Assembly: GCA_023807065.1 (NCBI GenBank)
Contig: JAJJLU010003928.1
Coordinates: forward strand, 1-24,039
Reading direction: 5' to 3'
Origin: Isotricha intestinalis
Lineage: Eukaryota; Ciliophora; Litostomatea; Vestibuliferida; Isotrichidae
DNA: 24,039 nt
Shown: piece by piece, positions 8,256 through 18,930 of the stretch
Layout: each line of letters opens with the position of its first letter
Numbering within the stretch: the first letter of the stretch is position 1
Made by a program: the position numbers and the translations under genes
The notes under the pieces: generated by a model
Databases searched by the model: none
Seen by the model: the letters and a program-made list of their open reading frames with translations, nothing else
Told to the model about the DNA's origin: nothing

Positions 8256-8770
8256 ATGAATTGAATTTTTATTTAATGAAAATAATTGTTTTTAAAAATC
8301 TATTGAATATATGAATGATTATTATTCTAATTTTTTTATTCTTTTAAAAAAAAAGAAAAAAACATTCAATTATTAAAGACTTTGATGAAATAAAAAATGA
8401 AATTTTTTTCTCTTTGAAAAAATACCTAAATATCTTTAATTTCAATAATTATATATATAAAAATATAATATAATTTTTAATTCATTTACCAAAAAACACT
8501 TTCAATTGCTTATTAATTAAATTGTTTTTTATCATAGTTTATATATTATAATTAAAATAAGATAATTAATTAAAAAAGAAAATTGAAAAAATAAAAATTA
8601 TAATTATTTCACTTTTACTTTGAAATCCTTTAATAAATTGATTATATATAATACATTTAATTATTTATTGAATAAAAAAGAAAAGATAAGAAAGAAATGA
8701 AGATAAAATTATAAATTTAAGTTAAAAAAAATTTTTAAATATTTTTATAAAAAATCAATAATATATTTTA
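8256..8770. other. AT-rich intergenic DNA, no gene seen
   Basis: Homopolymer-rich A/T sequence with scattered stops in all frames; nothing recognisable. Confidence 0.5.
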
Positions 8771-9019
8771 CTATTGAAAAATAGAAAAATTCTCAAAATT
8801 ATTTTCTTCTTTATTCTCATTTTCAATATAATCATTATTTTCATCATCTTTCTCATCTTCTTCTTCTTTATAATCTTTTAATTCAATTTTAAGAGAACAA
8901 TTCTTTTCTTTTAATTGTTTATAATTCTCAAAAACATACAAAAAATTGTTATTTTTAATTCCAATCTTTAATTGATTGATTATATCATTAATTTCTTTTA
9001 TATTATTTTCTTTCTCCAT
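8771..9019 (-). CDS. Small acidic protein, 82 aa, unknown function
   Basis: An uninterrupted frame from ATG 9019 to TAG 8771. Residues 1-50 are a Lys/Glu/Asn-rich, likely helical segment (INDIINQLKIGIKNNNFLYV then ENYKQLKEKNC); residues 51-75 are almost entirely Glu, Asp, Asn and Lys. It contains codons rarer in random A/T sequence (Cys, Gln, Val), which supports real coding. It is divergent from the ankyrin/SAM gene, 356 bp away. It could be a free-standing protein, the first exon of something larger, or a relic related to the decayed region to its left. I recognise no family. Confidence 0.4.
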   Translation of the reverse strand: MEKENNIKEINDIINQLKIGIKNNNFLYVFENYKQLKEKNCSLKIELKDYKEEEDEKDDENNDYIENENKEENNFENFSIFQ

Positions 9020-9375
9020 TATTTAAATTTTAATATCAAGAAAAAAAAGTTAATTCCAAAATGAAATATTTGATATTAAGATTATATTTCATGAAAATAT
9101 ATTAATAATTATACTTAATATATTATAATTTTTAGTTAAAAAATTTTATTAAATTTTTACCAAAAAATTGTTCGATTGAGCTTTAAAAATTATTTAACTT
9201 TGTTCTTTTTGATTTTCATAAAAAAGTTTATAAATATTATATTAAGCTTTTAAGCAATAAATATTTTTTTTATATCAATAAATTAAAAACATAAAAAATA
9301 TTTAATTAATTTTCATAAAAAAAAATAATAAAATTCTATTTAATTTAAAATTTTAAAACCAAAAAGAAAAAAAAA
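9020..9375. other. Divergent intergenic region upstream of the ankyrin/SAM gene
   Basis: A/T-rich, no gene. A 9-bp inverted repeat (ATGAAATAT ... ATATTTCAT, about 9061-9092, 14-nt loop) is present but may be chance. The last 30 bases before the ATG at 9376 are nearly pure A with few C/G, like the leader in front of the ferlin. Confidence 0.45.
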
Positions 9376-11520
9376 ATGAGAGAAACTTTAAGTAAAAGTG
9401 ATAAAATACATTCAATTTCATCTTTATATAACAATGACATAAACATAAATCTTCGTTTAAATACTCTTCAACCAACAAAATCAAATGATTTAGAAGAAGA
9501 TAATATTCAAACTACTTTAAAAAACTTAACAAATATTGAAGAGGGAAATTCAAATATTTTTTCAATAGAAAAACAACAATCAAATATAAATTTAATAACA
9601 GCGGTTGAATATAATAAAATAAATATTGTAAGAGAAATTCTTTCAAACAATATAAATAAAAAAAAAGAATTAGATACTTTAAATGAAGAAGGAATTTCTC
9701 CTTTGCATATTGCAATAATTAAAGGTAATTTAGAAATGGTTAAAGTACTTTTAGAAAATGGAGCAAATCCAAATTTACAAAGTGAATTATCAAATCAAAC
9801 TCCTCTTCATTTCGCTTATTTAAATCAAAATTCTTTAACTGATGAAATAATAAATGTATTAAAAAAGTATAATGCTAATGAAGATATATATGATAAAAAT
9901 AAAAAAAAACCATATGATTATAATAGTAATAATTACATTGGGAATAATTCTAATAGTAATAATAATACAATTACTTTAATTACTATGGAAAATCATTTTG
10001 ATTCTTTTATTACTACTAATAAAGAAGGGACGAGTAATATCAATACAATTCAAAGTCAAAATAAAAATGATAATAATTTTACTGAAAATGATTTAAATAT
10101 TAATATTAATGAATCAAATAAAATTCAAAATTTAAATGATTCTCTTAATAATGATTTTTTCATTAATGAAAAAGAAAATATTAATAATAATTTAAATGAA
10201 AATGATTTAAATAAAAATAATAATATTAAAAAGCATAAAATTGGTGAATCACCTGTTATAGGAATTAAATCTACTGATATTAAATTTAGTTATTCTTTTA
10301 ATGAAAAATCCAATGAAAATTCAAAAGGAAAAACTATTGATGATTTTTATAAAAATTTAATTATTAATAAGAGGAAAAATATACTTAATAAATATAAAAA
10401 AATTGGATATCATAATAATTCTCATAATAACTTTAATAAAAATATGAAAAGTGAATTAAATAATGATTCTTTTAAAAATCAACAAAGAACAAATACAATA
10501 ATAAATTTAGGAAATAATCAAAGTTTAAATGATAATAATTCAAATAATAATATAACATGTATTCATAATTTAATTAATACAACTTATAATAGTACTCAAA
10601 GTCAAACAGGAAAAAATAATAAAGAAAATAATAATGATGTTAATAAAACAAAAATAAATGAATTTAAAATAAATGATGAAATGAATATGTTAAATAATAA
10701 TAATAATGATGATATTTTTCAAATAAGAAATATTTCTTTAATGAAAACTCCATCTTTTAATTTAATTAATAAAAATTTAGGAGAATATACTGAATCAAAT
10801 TGTTCTTATTTAAAAAATTGGTTAATGAATATTCAATTAGATAATTATTATAATAATTTTATTGATAATAATATTTTTGATATATTATATTTAGTTAATT
10901 TAATGAAATCTTATCAAACGAAATTACAATATGAAGACATCGAAGAAATGATTAAAGTAAAAAAACCAGGACATATTTATAGAATATTATGTAAATTAGA
11001 AATTGATGCAGGATTAATTGATGAAAAAATAAATAATTTTTTGTTAAAGAATTTAGACTTAAAAAATAATAAAAAAAAAGATTTTCAAATATCAATAAGT
11101 AATGAATATATTTGTAATTGTTTTTGTTATAACAATCAAAAAAAAGAAAATTCCGTTAAAAAGAAAGATTTAAAAAATTTTTTGTTAAAAAATGGAATAA
11201 TGAAATTTTATCAAAATTTTATTCATAATGGATTTGATATTATAGAATATATAATTTTACAAATGTATTCTTCTTATTCAATTACTGATGAAATTATTGA
11301 AAATTGCTTTCATATTTATGAAGAGAAGGATAGAAAAAAAGTATTAGAAAGTTTAAATGATGAAATGAAAAAAATAAATTTGTTTATTTGTTCAAAAGAT
11401 TATTTAGATAATCCTAATAAAGATAAATTAAAATATGAAAATGTTTTATCAACGAATTCTATATTAAATAAAAAAAATTCAGATGGTGAAAATTCTAAAA
11501 GAGATTGTTTTATATTTTAA
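9376..11520 (+). CDS. Ankyrin-repeat protein with two C-terminal SAM-like domains and a possible CaaX tail
   Basis: 714 residues, one exon. Residues ~72-175 form about three ankyrin repeats (SPLHIAIIKGNLEMVKVLLE then NGANPNL; TPLHFAYLNQN). Residues ~190-470 are a low-complexity Asn/Lys/Ser linker. Residues ~476-550 (YLKNWLMNIQLDNYYNNFID ... IYRILCKLEIDAG) and ~597-670 (LKNFLLKNGIMKFYQNFIHN ... ) read as two SAM domains, which oligomerise or bind partners. The last four residues, Cys-Phe-Ile-Phe (711-714), fit a CaaX prenylation box, suggesting membrane attachment. This is an adaptor/scaffold architecture with no catalytic domain. The start is the first ATG after an A-rich leader and the stop is TAA. 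The poly-Asn linker uses AAT almost exclusively, as expected at this base composition. Confidence 0.85.
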   Translation: MRETLSKSDKIHSISSLYNNDININLRLNTLQPTKSNDLEEDNIQTTLKNLTNIEEGNSNIFSIEKQQSNINLITAVEYNKINIVREILSNNINKKKELDTLNEEGISPLHIAIIKGNLEMVKVLLENGANPNLQSELSNQTPLHFAYLNQNSLTDEIINVLKKYNANEDIYDKNKKKPYDYNSNNYIGNNSNSNNNTITLITMENHFDSFITTNKEGTSNINTIQSQNKNDNNFTENDLNININESNKIQNLNDSLNNDFFINEKENINNNLNENDLNKNNNIKKHKIGESPVIGIKSTDIKFSYSFNEKSNENSKGKTIDDFYKNLIINKRKNILNKYKKIGYHNNSHNNFNKNMKSELNNDSFKNQQRTNTIINLGNNQSLNDNNSNNNITCIHNLINTTYNSTQSQTGKNNKENNNDVNKTKINEFKINDEMNMLNNNNNDDIFQIRNISLMKTPSFNLINKNLGEYTESNCSYLKNWLMNIQLDNYYNNFIDNNIFDILYLVNLMKSYQTKLQYEDIEEMIKVKKPGHIYRILCKLEIDAGLIDEKINNFLLKNLDLKNNKKKDFQISISNEYICNCFCYNNQKKENSVKKKDLKNFLLKNGIMKFYQNFIHNGFDIIEYIILQMYSSYSITDEIIENCFHIYEEKDRKKVLESLNDEMKKINLFICSKDYLDNPNKDKLKYENVLSTNSILNKKNSDGENSKRDCFIF

Positions 11521-11853
11521 GGAGTAAGAATGGGATTTAATTGATATATATGTATTTTATTTATGAAATAATTTTTTTTTAAGATTTAATATAAAGATTT
11601 TTAATAAATTATATTTTATAAAATAGATGAATTTTGAAATTAAAGAATATATAAGGTTATTATATTATAATTATTTTATTAAAAGTTTTTACAAAATTTT
11701 ATGAGTTTAAAATAAATGTTAATATTCATATTAATTGTATTAATTAATATTTAATTTGTGATATTTTTTTGATTCATTCAAAGTGAATAAAATTTTTGAT
11801 GAATAATAATTATAATAAAACTTAAAATATTTATTATCAAATATTTTTTTCTT
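11521..11853. other. Intergenic region after the ankyrin/SAM gene
   Basis: A/T-rich with no coding stretch seen on either strand; presumably carries the 3' processing signals of the gene to its left. Confidence 0.4.
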
Positions 11854-12170
11854 TTATCTTTCTTTTAAATACTCATCCTTTTTTTTATTTTTAAAAATAA
11901 TATTTAATATAAAATTTTGAGAATATAAATTTTTATCCATACCTAAATTCAATAAATATTTGTTTATTAAAAATTTAATTTGGATATTTTTTAAATTTTT
12001 TTCTGTTGTCACTCTATTAAAAATTTTAAAAGAATTTTTTTTTATGATAAATAAAATGGAAAAAACTTTAAAATTTTAGATAAAAATTTCATTAAAATAT
12101 TACTAAAAAAATTGGAGTCTAAGAACAATAAACTTTTAACCTTAAAATTACTTTTATTTAATAAAGAAAT
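11854..12170 (-). pseudogene. Possible decayed coding stretch, minus strand
   Basis: From about 12047 to TAA 11854-11856 one minus-strand frame reads as plausible protein, with FKIFNRVTTEKNLKNIQIKF, KYLLNLGMDKNLYSQNF and a Lys/Glu-rich end. Upstream, about 12170-12050, a different frame reads SNFKVKSLLFLDSNFFSNIL before a stop. Together they look like a short gene with one frame change, or a relic. No start codon fits both parts, there is no family match, and it lies in the ferlin upstream region, so chance is not excluded. Confidence 0.25.
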
Positions 12171-12323
12171 ATATTAATATTAATTGATTAATAGTATAAT
12201 AATAATAAAAAAAAATTTATTGCCCAAAATCACAAAAAAAAATTAATTAAACCAATTAATAAACATCTTTCAAAATTAATCAAAAAATAAAATAAAAAAA
12301 TAAAAAAAAAACGATATTCAAAA

Positions 12324-15300
12324 ATGGAATCGAAAAAAATGGAATCCAAAAAAACATTAAAAGACTCTCTTCCCATAGAAGAATCTCCTAAAAAAGAAGA
12401 AAAATTAATAATAATGAAAAAGGGAGATTATACCGTTCACGTTTTAATAGAAGACATTAAAAATCTTCCTCAAATAAAAGGAGATCAACTTCCATATCCA
12501 GTAGTAAAAATAACATGTTTTGGAAAAACAAAAAGAACAGAAAAAACAAAAATCCCTTGTTCATCATATACATTTAATGAACATTTTTATTTTGATAAAA
12601 CAAATTTAACACAAGAAATGTTAGATTCAGAAAAAATATTAATAGAAGCTTATGATTCTAAACATTCTAAAAAAGAAGATTATTATGGAGTTTATGAATT
12701 TGATTTTGAATACATTTATAATAATCCTGATCATGCAATTCATAATTTTTGGTTAGCTCTTGCTAATCCAGAATCAAAAGATATTACTAAAATAGGAGGT
12801 TACTTAAAATTATCTATAAGTATTCTTCATGAAAATGATAATAGAATTGAATTAGATAATAAAGAAGGAGATAATTCAAATTGTTTAGTTCCTGCTCAAA
12901 TTAAAATGGAATATAGATTAATTGCTATTCATATTTTTAGAGGTGAAGAATTCCCTGATATGGATTCTTTATTATTTGATAAAAAAATTAATAGAGAATG
13001 TGATGGTTATGTTGAAGTTAATTATATGGGAATTAAAAGAAAAACCAAAGTTGTTTCTATGAAAAAAGAAATTTGTGAATGGAATCAAATTATTGAAATT
13101 CCTGTTAGTGTTCCTTCTGTTAGTCAAAAATTAGTTTTAGTTGTTAAAGATAAAGATCCTACTATTGATGATATTGTTGGTTCTTTAGAATTAAATATTG
13201 AAGATATATTAAATGGGAAATATAATAATTTACAATATTTTAATATATATGGTTCTCCTATTAATAAGCATGGTAAAATTTATGATATGATGAATTATAA
13301 TGCAGAAATTGGAAGTAAATGGAAAGGAAGAGTTTTAATGAAATTTGAAGTTAAAAATGTTGATGCTCCTGTTGTTAAAGTTTCTGATATGGATGATATA
13401 GAATATATTAAAGAAGTATATAATAAAGGAAGACCTAATCAATGGAGTGTACATTTTAAAATTTATGAAACTTTATATTTACCTGAACAATATAAAGAAT
13501 GTGGAGTTAGAATTTCTATTCAAGAAAATACTAAATTATTCCCTGGAAGAAAAGCAGAAAATAGAAATATTGAATGGAATGTTGCTGGAACAATTCAATG
13601 TCTTACTTTATCAGAAGATATAGAAAATTTACCTGATATCTTTATTTATATTACTGATAAAAAAGGAGAAAATAATATTTGTTTCCAAAGACTAAAAGCT
13701 TCTGTTTTTTATTTAAAAAGAGATATTTATGTTATTAAATTACTTCCTGATCCCGCAGTAGGAAAAGTAGATTATATGATGCAGAGTGGGATAATAAAAT
13801 TAAAAATATGTGTAATGAATACAATAAAAGATAAAAATTTTGATGTCAGTGAATTTACAAATCCTCATTTTCATAGTTCTCAATTAGCACCTCCTTCAAA
13901 TACTACTTCAGAAGTTGAAGATTTGGAAGAAATGTTTGGAAGAGAAAGTAGATTAAGTATAAATCCAAATGCTAAAAGTTATATGATTGTTGGAATTGTA
14001 TATATGAGTAAAGGATTAATTGCAGCTGATTCAAATGGAACAAGTGATCCTTTTGTTACTTTAAGTTTAGGAAATAAAACATTAAAAACTTCTATTAGAA
14101 TGGCTACTATAAATGGTATATGGAATGAAACTTTAGTTTTTGAAAATGTTTTATTAGATATTAAAGATTCTTCTACTTGGCCTATTTTTCTTTTAACTGT
14201 TATTGATTATAATAGAATAACATCTAATGTTCCTATTGGTTATAATTATGTTATGTTATGTGATGCTGCTTATTCATTAAATTCTAAAGAATTAGTAAGA
14301 CCAAAATGGCATGATTTATATTTACCGAAATCAAATAAGAAACAAGGACAAATTATGCTTGCTTTTTATTTATTTGATGAAAGTCATTTAGATTTAGAAA
14401 AACAAATAGATTATTTACCAAAGACAATACCATATTCATGTGAAATAAATGTTTTAGGCTTGAGAGATTTAAAGCCTTTATCAATGCTTCCAGTAAAAAA
14501 ACCTTTTATTAAATTCGATATGAATTCTTTAAATGTTACTGGAAAACCTGAAGATACTTTACAACCTATTACTACTGTTCCTGGTGATACTGGAAGTAAT
14601 CCTACTATTAATGCTGTTATTAAATTTGATGCTAGATTACCTCAAGAAGAAATTTTTATTCCAGAATTACAATGTGAAGTTTATGATCATTTACTTAGTG
14701 GAATGTATAATTCTTTACTTGGTGTTTTTAGCTTAAATATTAAGAAGTTAATTAAGAAAACTAATAAACAAATTAAAGAAGATTTATTAGAAGTTGATAA
14801 TAAGAAAAATTTATTCATTGGTAGTGATGATATTACAAGTAAATTTAAACCTGTTAATTCTAATATTAAAATAAATGAAGATAATGAAATTAAAAATGAG
14901 AAATTAATTGAAGATGAAGAAGATTCTACAAATTTAAAAATTGAAGATGAGAAAAATAATGAAAATGAAGAAATAATGAATTCAAAAAAAAAGAAAAATG
15001 AAATTGGTTCTTTTTCTCAATTTGGTAAAAAACAAAAAAAAAAGGAAGAAAATGAAATAGAAAGAAAAGGAAGTAATATATCAGATAATCAAGTATTAGA
15101 TATAGCAAATTCAATAGTTGTAGATCAAGAAACAGAATTATCAAAAGCAGAAATTGATATTGAAAATGAAATAGATACTTCATCAAAAAACAAAAAAAAA
15201 GAAATTCCACTTCCTGGGAGAATATCCGTTAAAAAAGAAGGAGGACTTTCAAATGAATATTTAATTGCTAATTCTCATAATTCATCATTATTTGTTATTT

Positions 15301-17123
15301 ATCCTGAATTTACTAATTTTATTGTTCCTACTATGTCACGTAATTCAAATACTCAAAAAGAATTTTTAATTGAAGATTTAAGTAAAAGACCAAGTAAAGA
15401 TCTTTATTTCCCAGTAGGATATATATTAAGAATTAAAGAAAAGAAAAAAAATGAAGATTTAACTAAACATTATAGAAGAATTTATCGTCAGCCTTTAGAA
15501 AATGTTAAAGAATTAAAATTAAAATCTCCTTTTAATAAAGCCAAAATAAGAAGAGGTAAATATATAGATAAAAAAAATGAAACTGATTTATTTGAGACAA
15601 TGAGAGATATTCATTCTAAAATATTAAGTCAATTTTCAGCAGATCCTTTAAATACCATTTCAATTAATAATGAAAGACAATCTATTAGTTCTATTATGAG
15701 TGGCCCTAGTCAAGAAGGTTTCATGGGAAATAATAATGATGAAAATCAAAAAGAATATGGTAGATTTAAAGGAGTTATACGTATTTGTGAAAAACAAAAA
15801 ATGGAAATGTATAATAAAAAAATAGAAGAAGCTATTGAAAAAGCAGGTCCTTTAGCAACTAATTTTAAAAACTTTGATAAATACGAAGACTTAAGAAAAA
15901 AAATACTAGCTAAAAGAAATGTAATTGTTAGATTATATATATTAGAATTATTAAATTTAGCAAAAAAAGATTTATTTAGTGAAAGTGATCCTTATTTGAA
16001 AATATTATTAAATGAAAAGGAAATAATAAACGAGAGGAAAAATCATAAAGATGATATGAAAAATTGTCAATGGTATCAATATTATGATCTTCCATGTGAA
16101 TTACCAGGATCATCACAATTAAAAATTGAGATTTGGGATTATGATGAATTTCATTTAGATTCATTAATAGGATATACAAAAATAGATTTAGAAGATAGAT
16201 ACTTTGATAATACATGGCAAGAATTAATAAACAAACCCATTGAAGTTCGTCCTTTACTTCATGATGACATAAAAGGAAGTCAAGGAGAAATATATTTATG
16301 GTTAGAAATATTTGATTTTGAGGAAAGAAATAATAAAAACCCAATTCCAATAGAACCAGAACCAATAACAGATTTAGAATTAAGATTAGTAGTTTGGGAA
16401 ACAGAAGATATAGAATTAATGGATATTGAAGGAACTTCAGATATATATGTAATATGTTATATAGAACAAAAAGAAAAACAATCAACAGATGTTCATTATA
16501 GATGTCAAACAGGTTGTGGTTCATTTAATTGGAGAATGCTTCTTCCAATTCATACTCCAATAAGTCCTAATAAATTAACTTTACAAGTCTATGACAATGA
16601 TATTTTCAGTAGTGATGATTTTATCTGTGGAGCTGAAATTGATTTACAAAATTTAGTTATAATTCCTAAAAATTTGGATATGCCGATTAAATTTACTAAA
16701 GAATATTTTAATAGTTTACCAAATAATGAAAGAAGGGAAATGTATGATAATATTGAATTTGATAATGATGATTCTGAAGGAATTAAATTTTGGGTTCAAT
16801 GTAAAAAAAGTAATGGAGAAGCTAAAGGAAGAGTTCTATTATCAATGGAAATATTACCTCAATGGAAAGCAAATATGGAAAGAGTTGGAAAAGGAAGAGA
16901 AGAACCTAATTTAGATCCTTATTGTCCTCCTCCTGTTGGTAGATTTAAATTTTCTCTTAATCCTTTTACTAATTTAAATCAATGTGTTGGACCTAAATTT
17001 AGAAGGAAAATGTATTGTTGGTTATGTTGTTTGTTAATTATTGCTTATTTAATTTTAGTTATTCCTTATATTGCTTATCATGTTGCTGGAGAATTTGCTA
17101 ATCCATTTAATTGGTTGAAATAA
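12324..17123 (+). CDS. Ferlin: multi-C2, C-terminally anchored membrane-fusion protein
   Basis: 1599 residues in one uninterrupted frame. C2 domains can be placed at about 36-165 (YTVHVLIEDIKNLP), 205-335 (YRLIAIHIFRGEEFPDMDSL), 550-680 (GLIAADSNGTSDPFVTLSLG), 702-830, 1200-1330 (YILELLNLAKKDLFSESDPY) and 1351-1475 (LRLVVWETEDIELMDIEGTS then DIYV). Residues ~840-960 are a charged Lys/Glu/Asn linker. YGRFKGVIRICEK before the fifth C2 and PPVGRFKFSLNPFTNLNQCV before the anchor are ferlin hallmarks. A transmembrane helix occupies ~1565-1588, leaving about ten residues outside, so it is tail-anchored with the C2 domains in the cytosol. Ferlins drive calcium-dependent vesicle fusion and membrane repair. 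Several calcium-site Asp residues are visible in the third, fifth and sixth C2 domains but not in the first. Comparable in size to protist ferlins and shorter than dysferlin (~2000 aa). Confidence 0.93.
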   Translation: MESKKMESKKTLKDSLPIEESPKKEEKLIIMKKGDYTVHVLIEDIKNLPQIKGDQLPYPVVKITCFGKTKRTEKTKIPCSSYTFNEHFYFDKTNLTQEMLDSEKILIEAYDSKHSKKEDYYGVYEFDFEYIYNNPDHAIHNFWLALANPESKDITKIGGYLKLSISILHENDNRIELDNKEGDNSNCLVPAQIKMEYRLIAIHIFRGEEFPDMDSLLFDKKINRECDGYVEVNYMGIKRKTKVVSMKKEICEWNQIIEIPVSVPSVSQKLVLVVKDKDPTIDDIVGSLELNIEDILNGKYNNLQYFNIYGSPINKHGKIYDMMNYNAEIGSKWKGRVLMKFEVKNVDAPVVKVSDMDDIEYIKEVYNKGRPNQWSVHFKIYETLYLPEQYKECGVRISIQENTKLFPGRKAENRNIEWNVAGTIQCLTLSEDIENLPDIFIYITDKKGENNICFQRLKASVFYLKRDIYVIKLLPDPAVGKVDYMMQSGIIKLKICVMNTIKDKNFDVSEFTNPHFHSSQLAPPSNTTSEVEDLEEMFGRESRLSINPNAKSYMIVGIVYMSKGLIAADSNGTSDPFVTLSLGNKTLKTSIRMATINGIWNETLVFENVLLDIKDSSTWPIFLLTVIDYNRITSNVPIGYNYVMLCDAAYSLNSKELVRPKWHDLYLPKSNKKQGQIMLAFYLFDESHLDLEKQIDYLPKTIPYSCEINVLGLRDLKPLSMLPVKKPFIKFDMNSLNVTGKPEDTLQPITTVPGDTGSNPTINAVIKFDARLPQEEIFIPELQCEVYDHLLSGMYNSLLGVFSLNIKKLIKKTNKQIKEDLLEVDNKKNLFIGSDDITSKFKPVNSNIKINEDNEIKNEKLIEDEEDSTNLKIEDEKNNENEEIMNSKKKKNEIGSFSQFGKKQKKKEENEIERKGSNISDNQVLDIANSIVVDQETELSKAEIDIENEIDTSSKNKKKEIPLPGRISVKKEGGLSNEYLIANSHNSSLFVIYPEFTNFIVPTMSRNSNTQKEFLIEDLSKRPSKDLYFPVGYILRIKEKKKNEDLTKHYRRIYRQPLENVKELKLKSPFNKAKIRRGKYIDKKNETDLFETMRDIHSKILSQFSADPLNTISINNERQSISSIMSGPSQEGFMGNNNDENQKEYGRFKGVIRICEKQKMEMYNKKIEEAIEKAGPLATNFKNFDKYEDLRKKILAKRNVIVRLYILELLNLAKKDLFSESDPYLKILLNEKEIINERKNHKDDMKNCQWYQYYDLPCELPGSSQLKIEIWDYDEFHLDSLIGYTKIDLEDRYFDNTWQELINKPIEVRPLLHDDIKGSQGEIYLWLEIFDFEERNNKNPIPIEPEPITDLELRLVVWETEDIELMDIEGTSDIYVICYIEQKEKQSTDVHYRCQTGCGSFNWRMLLPIHTPISPNKLTLQVYDNDIFSSDDFICGAEIDLQNLVIIPKNLDMPIKFTKEYFNSLPNNERREMYDNIEFDNDDSEGIKFWVQCKKSNGEAKGRVLLSMEILPQWKANMERVGKGREEPNLDPYCPPPVGRFKFSLNPFTNLNQCVGPKFRRKMYCWLCCLLIIAYLILVIPYIAYHVAGEFANPFNWLK

Positions 17124-17326
17124 AAAAATTGTTTGTGTTTTTTTTTGTTTTTTGTATGGGATTTTTAAGGGTTAAAAATAATTTTAAAGTTTTTGTGGTC
17201 ATTAGTTTTTATTTTAAAAAAAATGATTAAGATTATTAAAGTAAATTATAATCGTTTAAATTTAATTGTTATATTATTTTTTTAACATTTAATATTTAAA
17301 CTCCTTATTCCCTTTTTTTATTATTT

Positions 17327-18844
17327 TTATAAATCACCTGTTTTTTCCTCTGTTAAAGGAATTTCAACTTTTAAATTATTATTAATAAACTTAGCAATTG
17401 AATTATATTTAATTTCACTTTCATTAAATTTAATTTTTTCTTTAATATTCTCTTCTTTATTTTTCATTAAATAAACACAAGGAAATTTATTACATTTCAT
17501 ATCCCAAACTTGATTTTTCGAACAATCAATTTGAACAACTTTAACTTTAATATTTAAAGTATTATTATCAACAATAACTTGATTAATTTTTTCAATTTCT
17601 TTAAATCCTTTATCATTTAAATCATCTTTAATATCATTATATAAAAAAACAATAAAATTTTTATCAACATTAAGTATTTCTTGATAAAAACTATCACTAA
17701 CAACTTTAAATATCTTATTTTTTTCTTGTTCTCTTTCACTAGGAATAACCTCACTTTTCATAATAGGATATAATTTTCCTTTTTCCCAATCTTCAACAAA
17801 TTTAATAACATTATCAACAGTAATAGCACCTTTAAATTTATAAACAGGTCTTCTAATATCTGAAGTATTAGTTAATCTAACTGCAGGAATATCATCAAGA
17901 GTTAAATTTATTTGTGGCATTAATTGCTTTTCTATAATTGTATAAATTCCACTCTCTATTATTTTTATTCTTCCATATAATTTATCTCCTAATTCTTTTA
18001 CTATATTTCTATATATTTCAGCATTTTTACTTTTTTTATCATAAACTATAATTAAACCTGGATTTAAATCTTCCCAAACTATTTTAAATGATTCATCATT
18101 CATTCTCATAACTTTTTTACTTGAATATTTTCTAATAAAATCATATAAACCTTCTAAACTAATTTTCCCTGAAATTTCTGTTCTTTCATTTCCAAAACTT
18201 TTAAATAAAACAATAGTATCTTTTTTAACATTATATGAATTAAAAGTTTCTTCATTTTTACAAAAACCATAAAAATTCAATCCATCAATCTTAGAAGTTT
18301 CATTCATCATTCCTAAAATTGAATCATCATTTCCAAAATAAATAACAGCAACCTCATGAGTATTTTTAAAATTAGCAATATCATTAACATTAAGCAATTC
18401 AGTTAAACTGGGTAAACTTTTTTTAATCATCCAACTATAAATTCCATAAGGAGTATAAGTTCCAGTATACATTTGTAAATAATCATTTTCAATATATAAT
18501 AAATCTGGAGTTCCTATTATTTTTAATCTTCTTCGTAACAGAGGCGCTCTTTCAATTATTACTTTCCCTATATTTAATCTTGGTTTATGCTTATATAATT
18601 GAATTGCTGCTGCTATGACTTCTGATTCTCTGCTTTCACAAGGTTGACCACATGTTTCTGATGTTATAAATAATAAAAGTGTTTTATAATGTTTTACCGC
18701 TCTTTCAAAGTTAAAGTCATCTATTACTAATAATGTATTCTCACGAAGGAATTTTCTCTTCTTTTTTGTTTTGTTTTTTTCTTTTTGAGATTTAGATATT
18801 GATATTAAGATAATTAAAAGAAGGAAATAAATTTTATTATTCAT
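17327..18844 (-). CDS. Secretory-pathway thioredoxin-fold (PDI-like) protein with an atypical CGQPC site
   Basis: 505 residues. Residues 1-19 form a clear signal peptide (FLLLIILISISKS), followed by a Lys-rich stretch. A thioredoxin-like domain follows at ~35-150: KTLLLFITSETCGQPCES where PDI has its strand and active site, and IGTPDLLYIENDYLQMYTG, the equivalent of the cis-Pro loop and following strand. The active site reads C65-G-Q-P-C69, one residue longer than CxxC. The middle (150-370) resembles catalytically inactive b-type domains, and ~385-490 another thioredoxin-like fold (FIVFLYND, VKVVQIDCSKN, NKFPCVYLMKN) without CxxC. The C-terminus Thr-Gly-Asp-Leu resembles but does not match KDEL. 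It probably acts in the ER lumen as a chaperone or redox protein; oxidoreductase activity is doubtful. It is convergent with the ferlin (203 bp apart) and 86 bp downstream of the kinase-like gene. Confidence 0.8.
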   Translation of the reverse strand: MNNKIYFLLLIILISISKSQKEKNKTKKKRKFLRENTLLVIDDFNFERAVKHYKTLLLFITSETCGQPCESRESEVIAAAIQLYKHKPRLNIGKVIIERAPLLRRRLKIIGTPDLLYIENDYLQMYTGTYTPYGIYSWMIKKSLPSLTELLNVNDIANFKNTHEVAVIYFGNDDSILGMMNETSKIDGLNFYGFCKNEETFNSYNVKKDTIVLFKSFGNERTEISGKISLEGLYDFIRKYSSKKVMRMNDESFKIVWEDLNPGLIIVYDKKSKNAEIYRNIVKELGDKLYGRIKIIESGIYTIIEKQLMPQINLTLDDIPAVRLTNTSDIRRPVYKFKGAITVDNVIKFVEDWEKGKLYPIMKSEVIPSEREQEKNKIFKVVSDSFYQEILNVDKNFIVFLYNDIKDDLNDKGFKEIEKINQVIVDNNTLNIKVKVVQIDCSKNQVWDMKCNKFPCVYLMKNKEENIKEKIKFNESEIKYNSIAKFINNNLKVEIPLTEEKTGDL

Positions 18845-18930
18845 TTTTTAAATCTTAATAATATTATTATAATGTTTTAATGAGGCATTAAAAATTTAAT
18901 TTTTTTTTAATAATTTATTTAATTTTTTAA

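Noticed and set aside
15976..16524. 182-codon open frame on minus opposite the ferlin
   Set aside because: Shadow of the ferlin coding strand; Leu/Phe/Ile-rich translation typical of the complement of A-rich codons.
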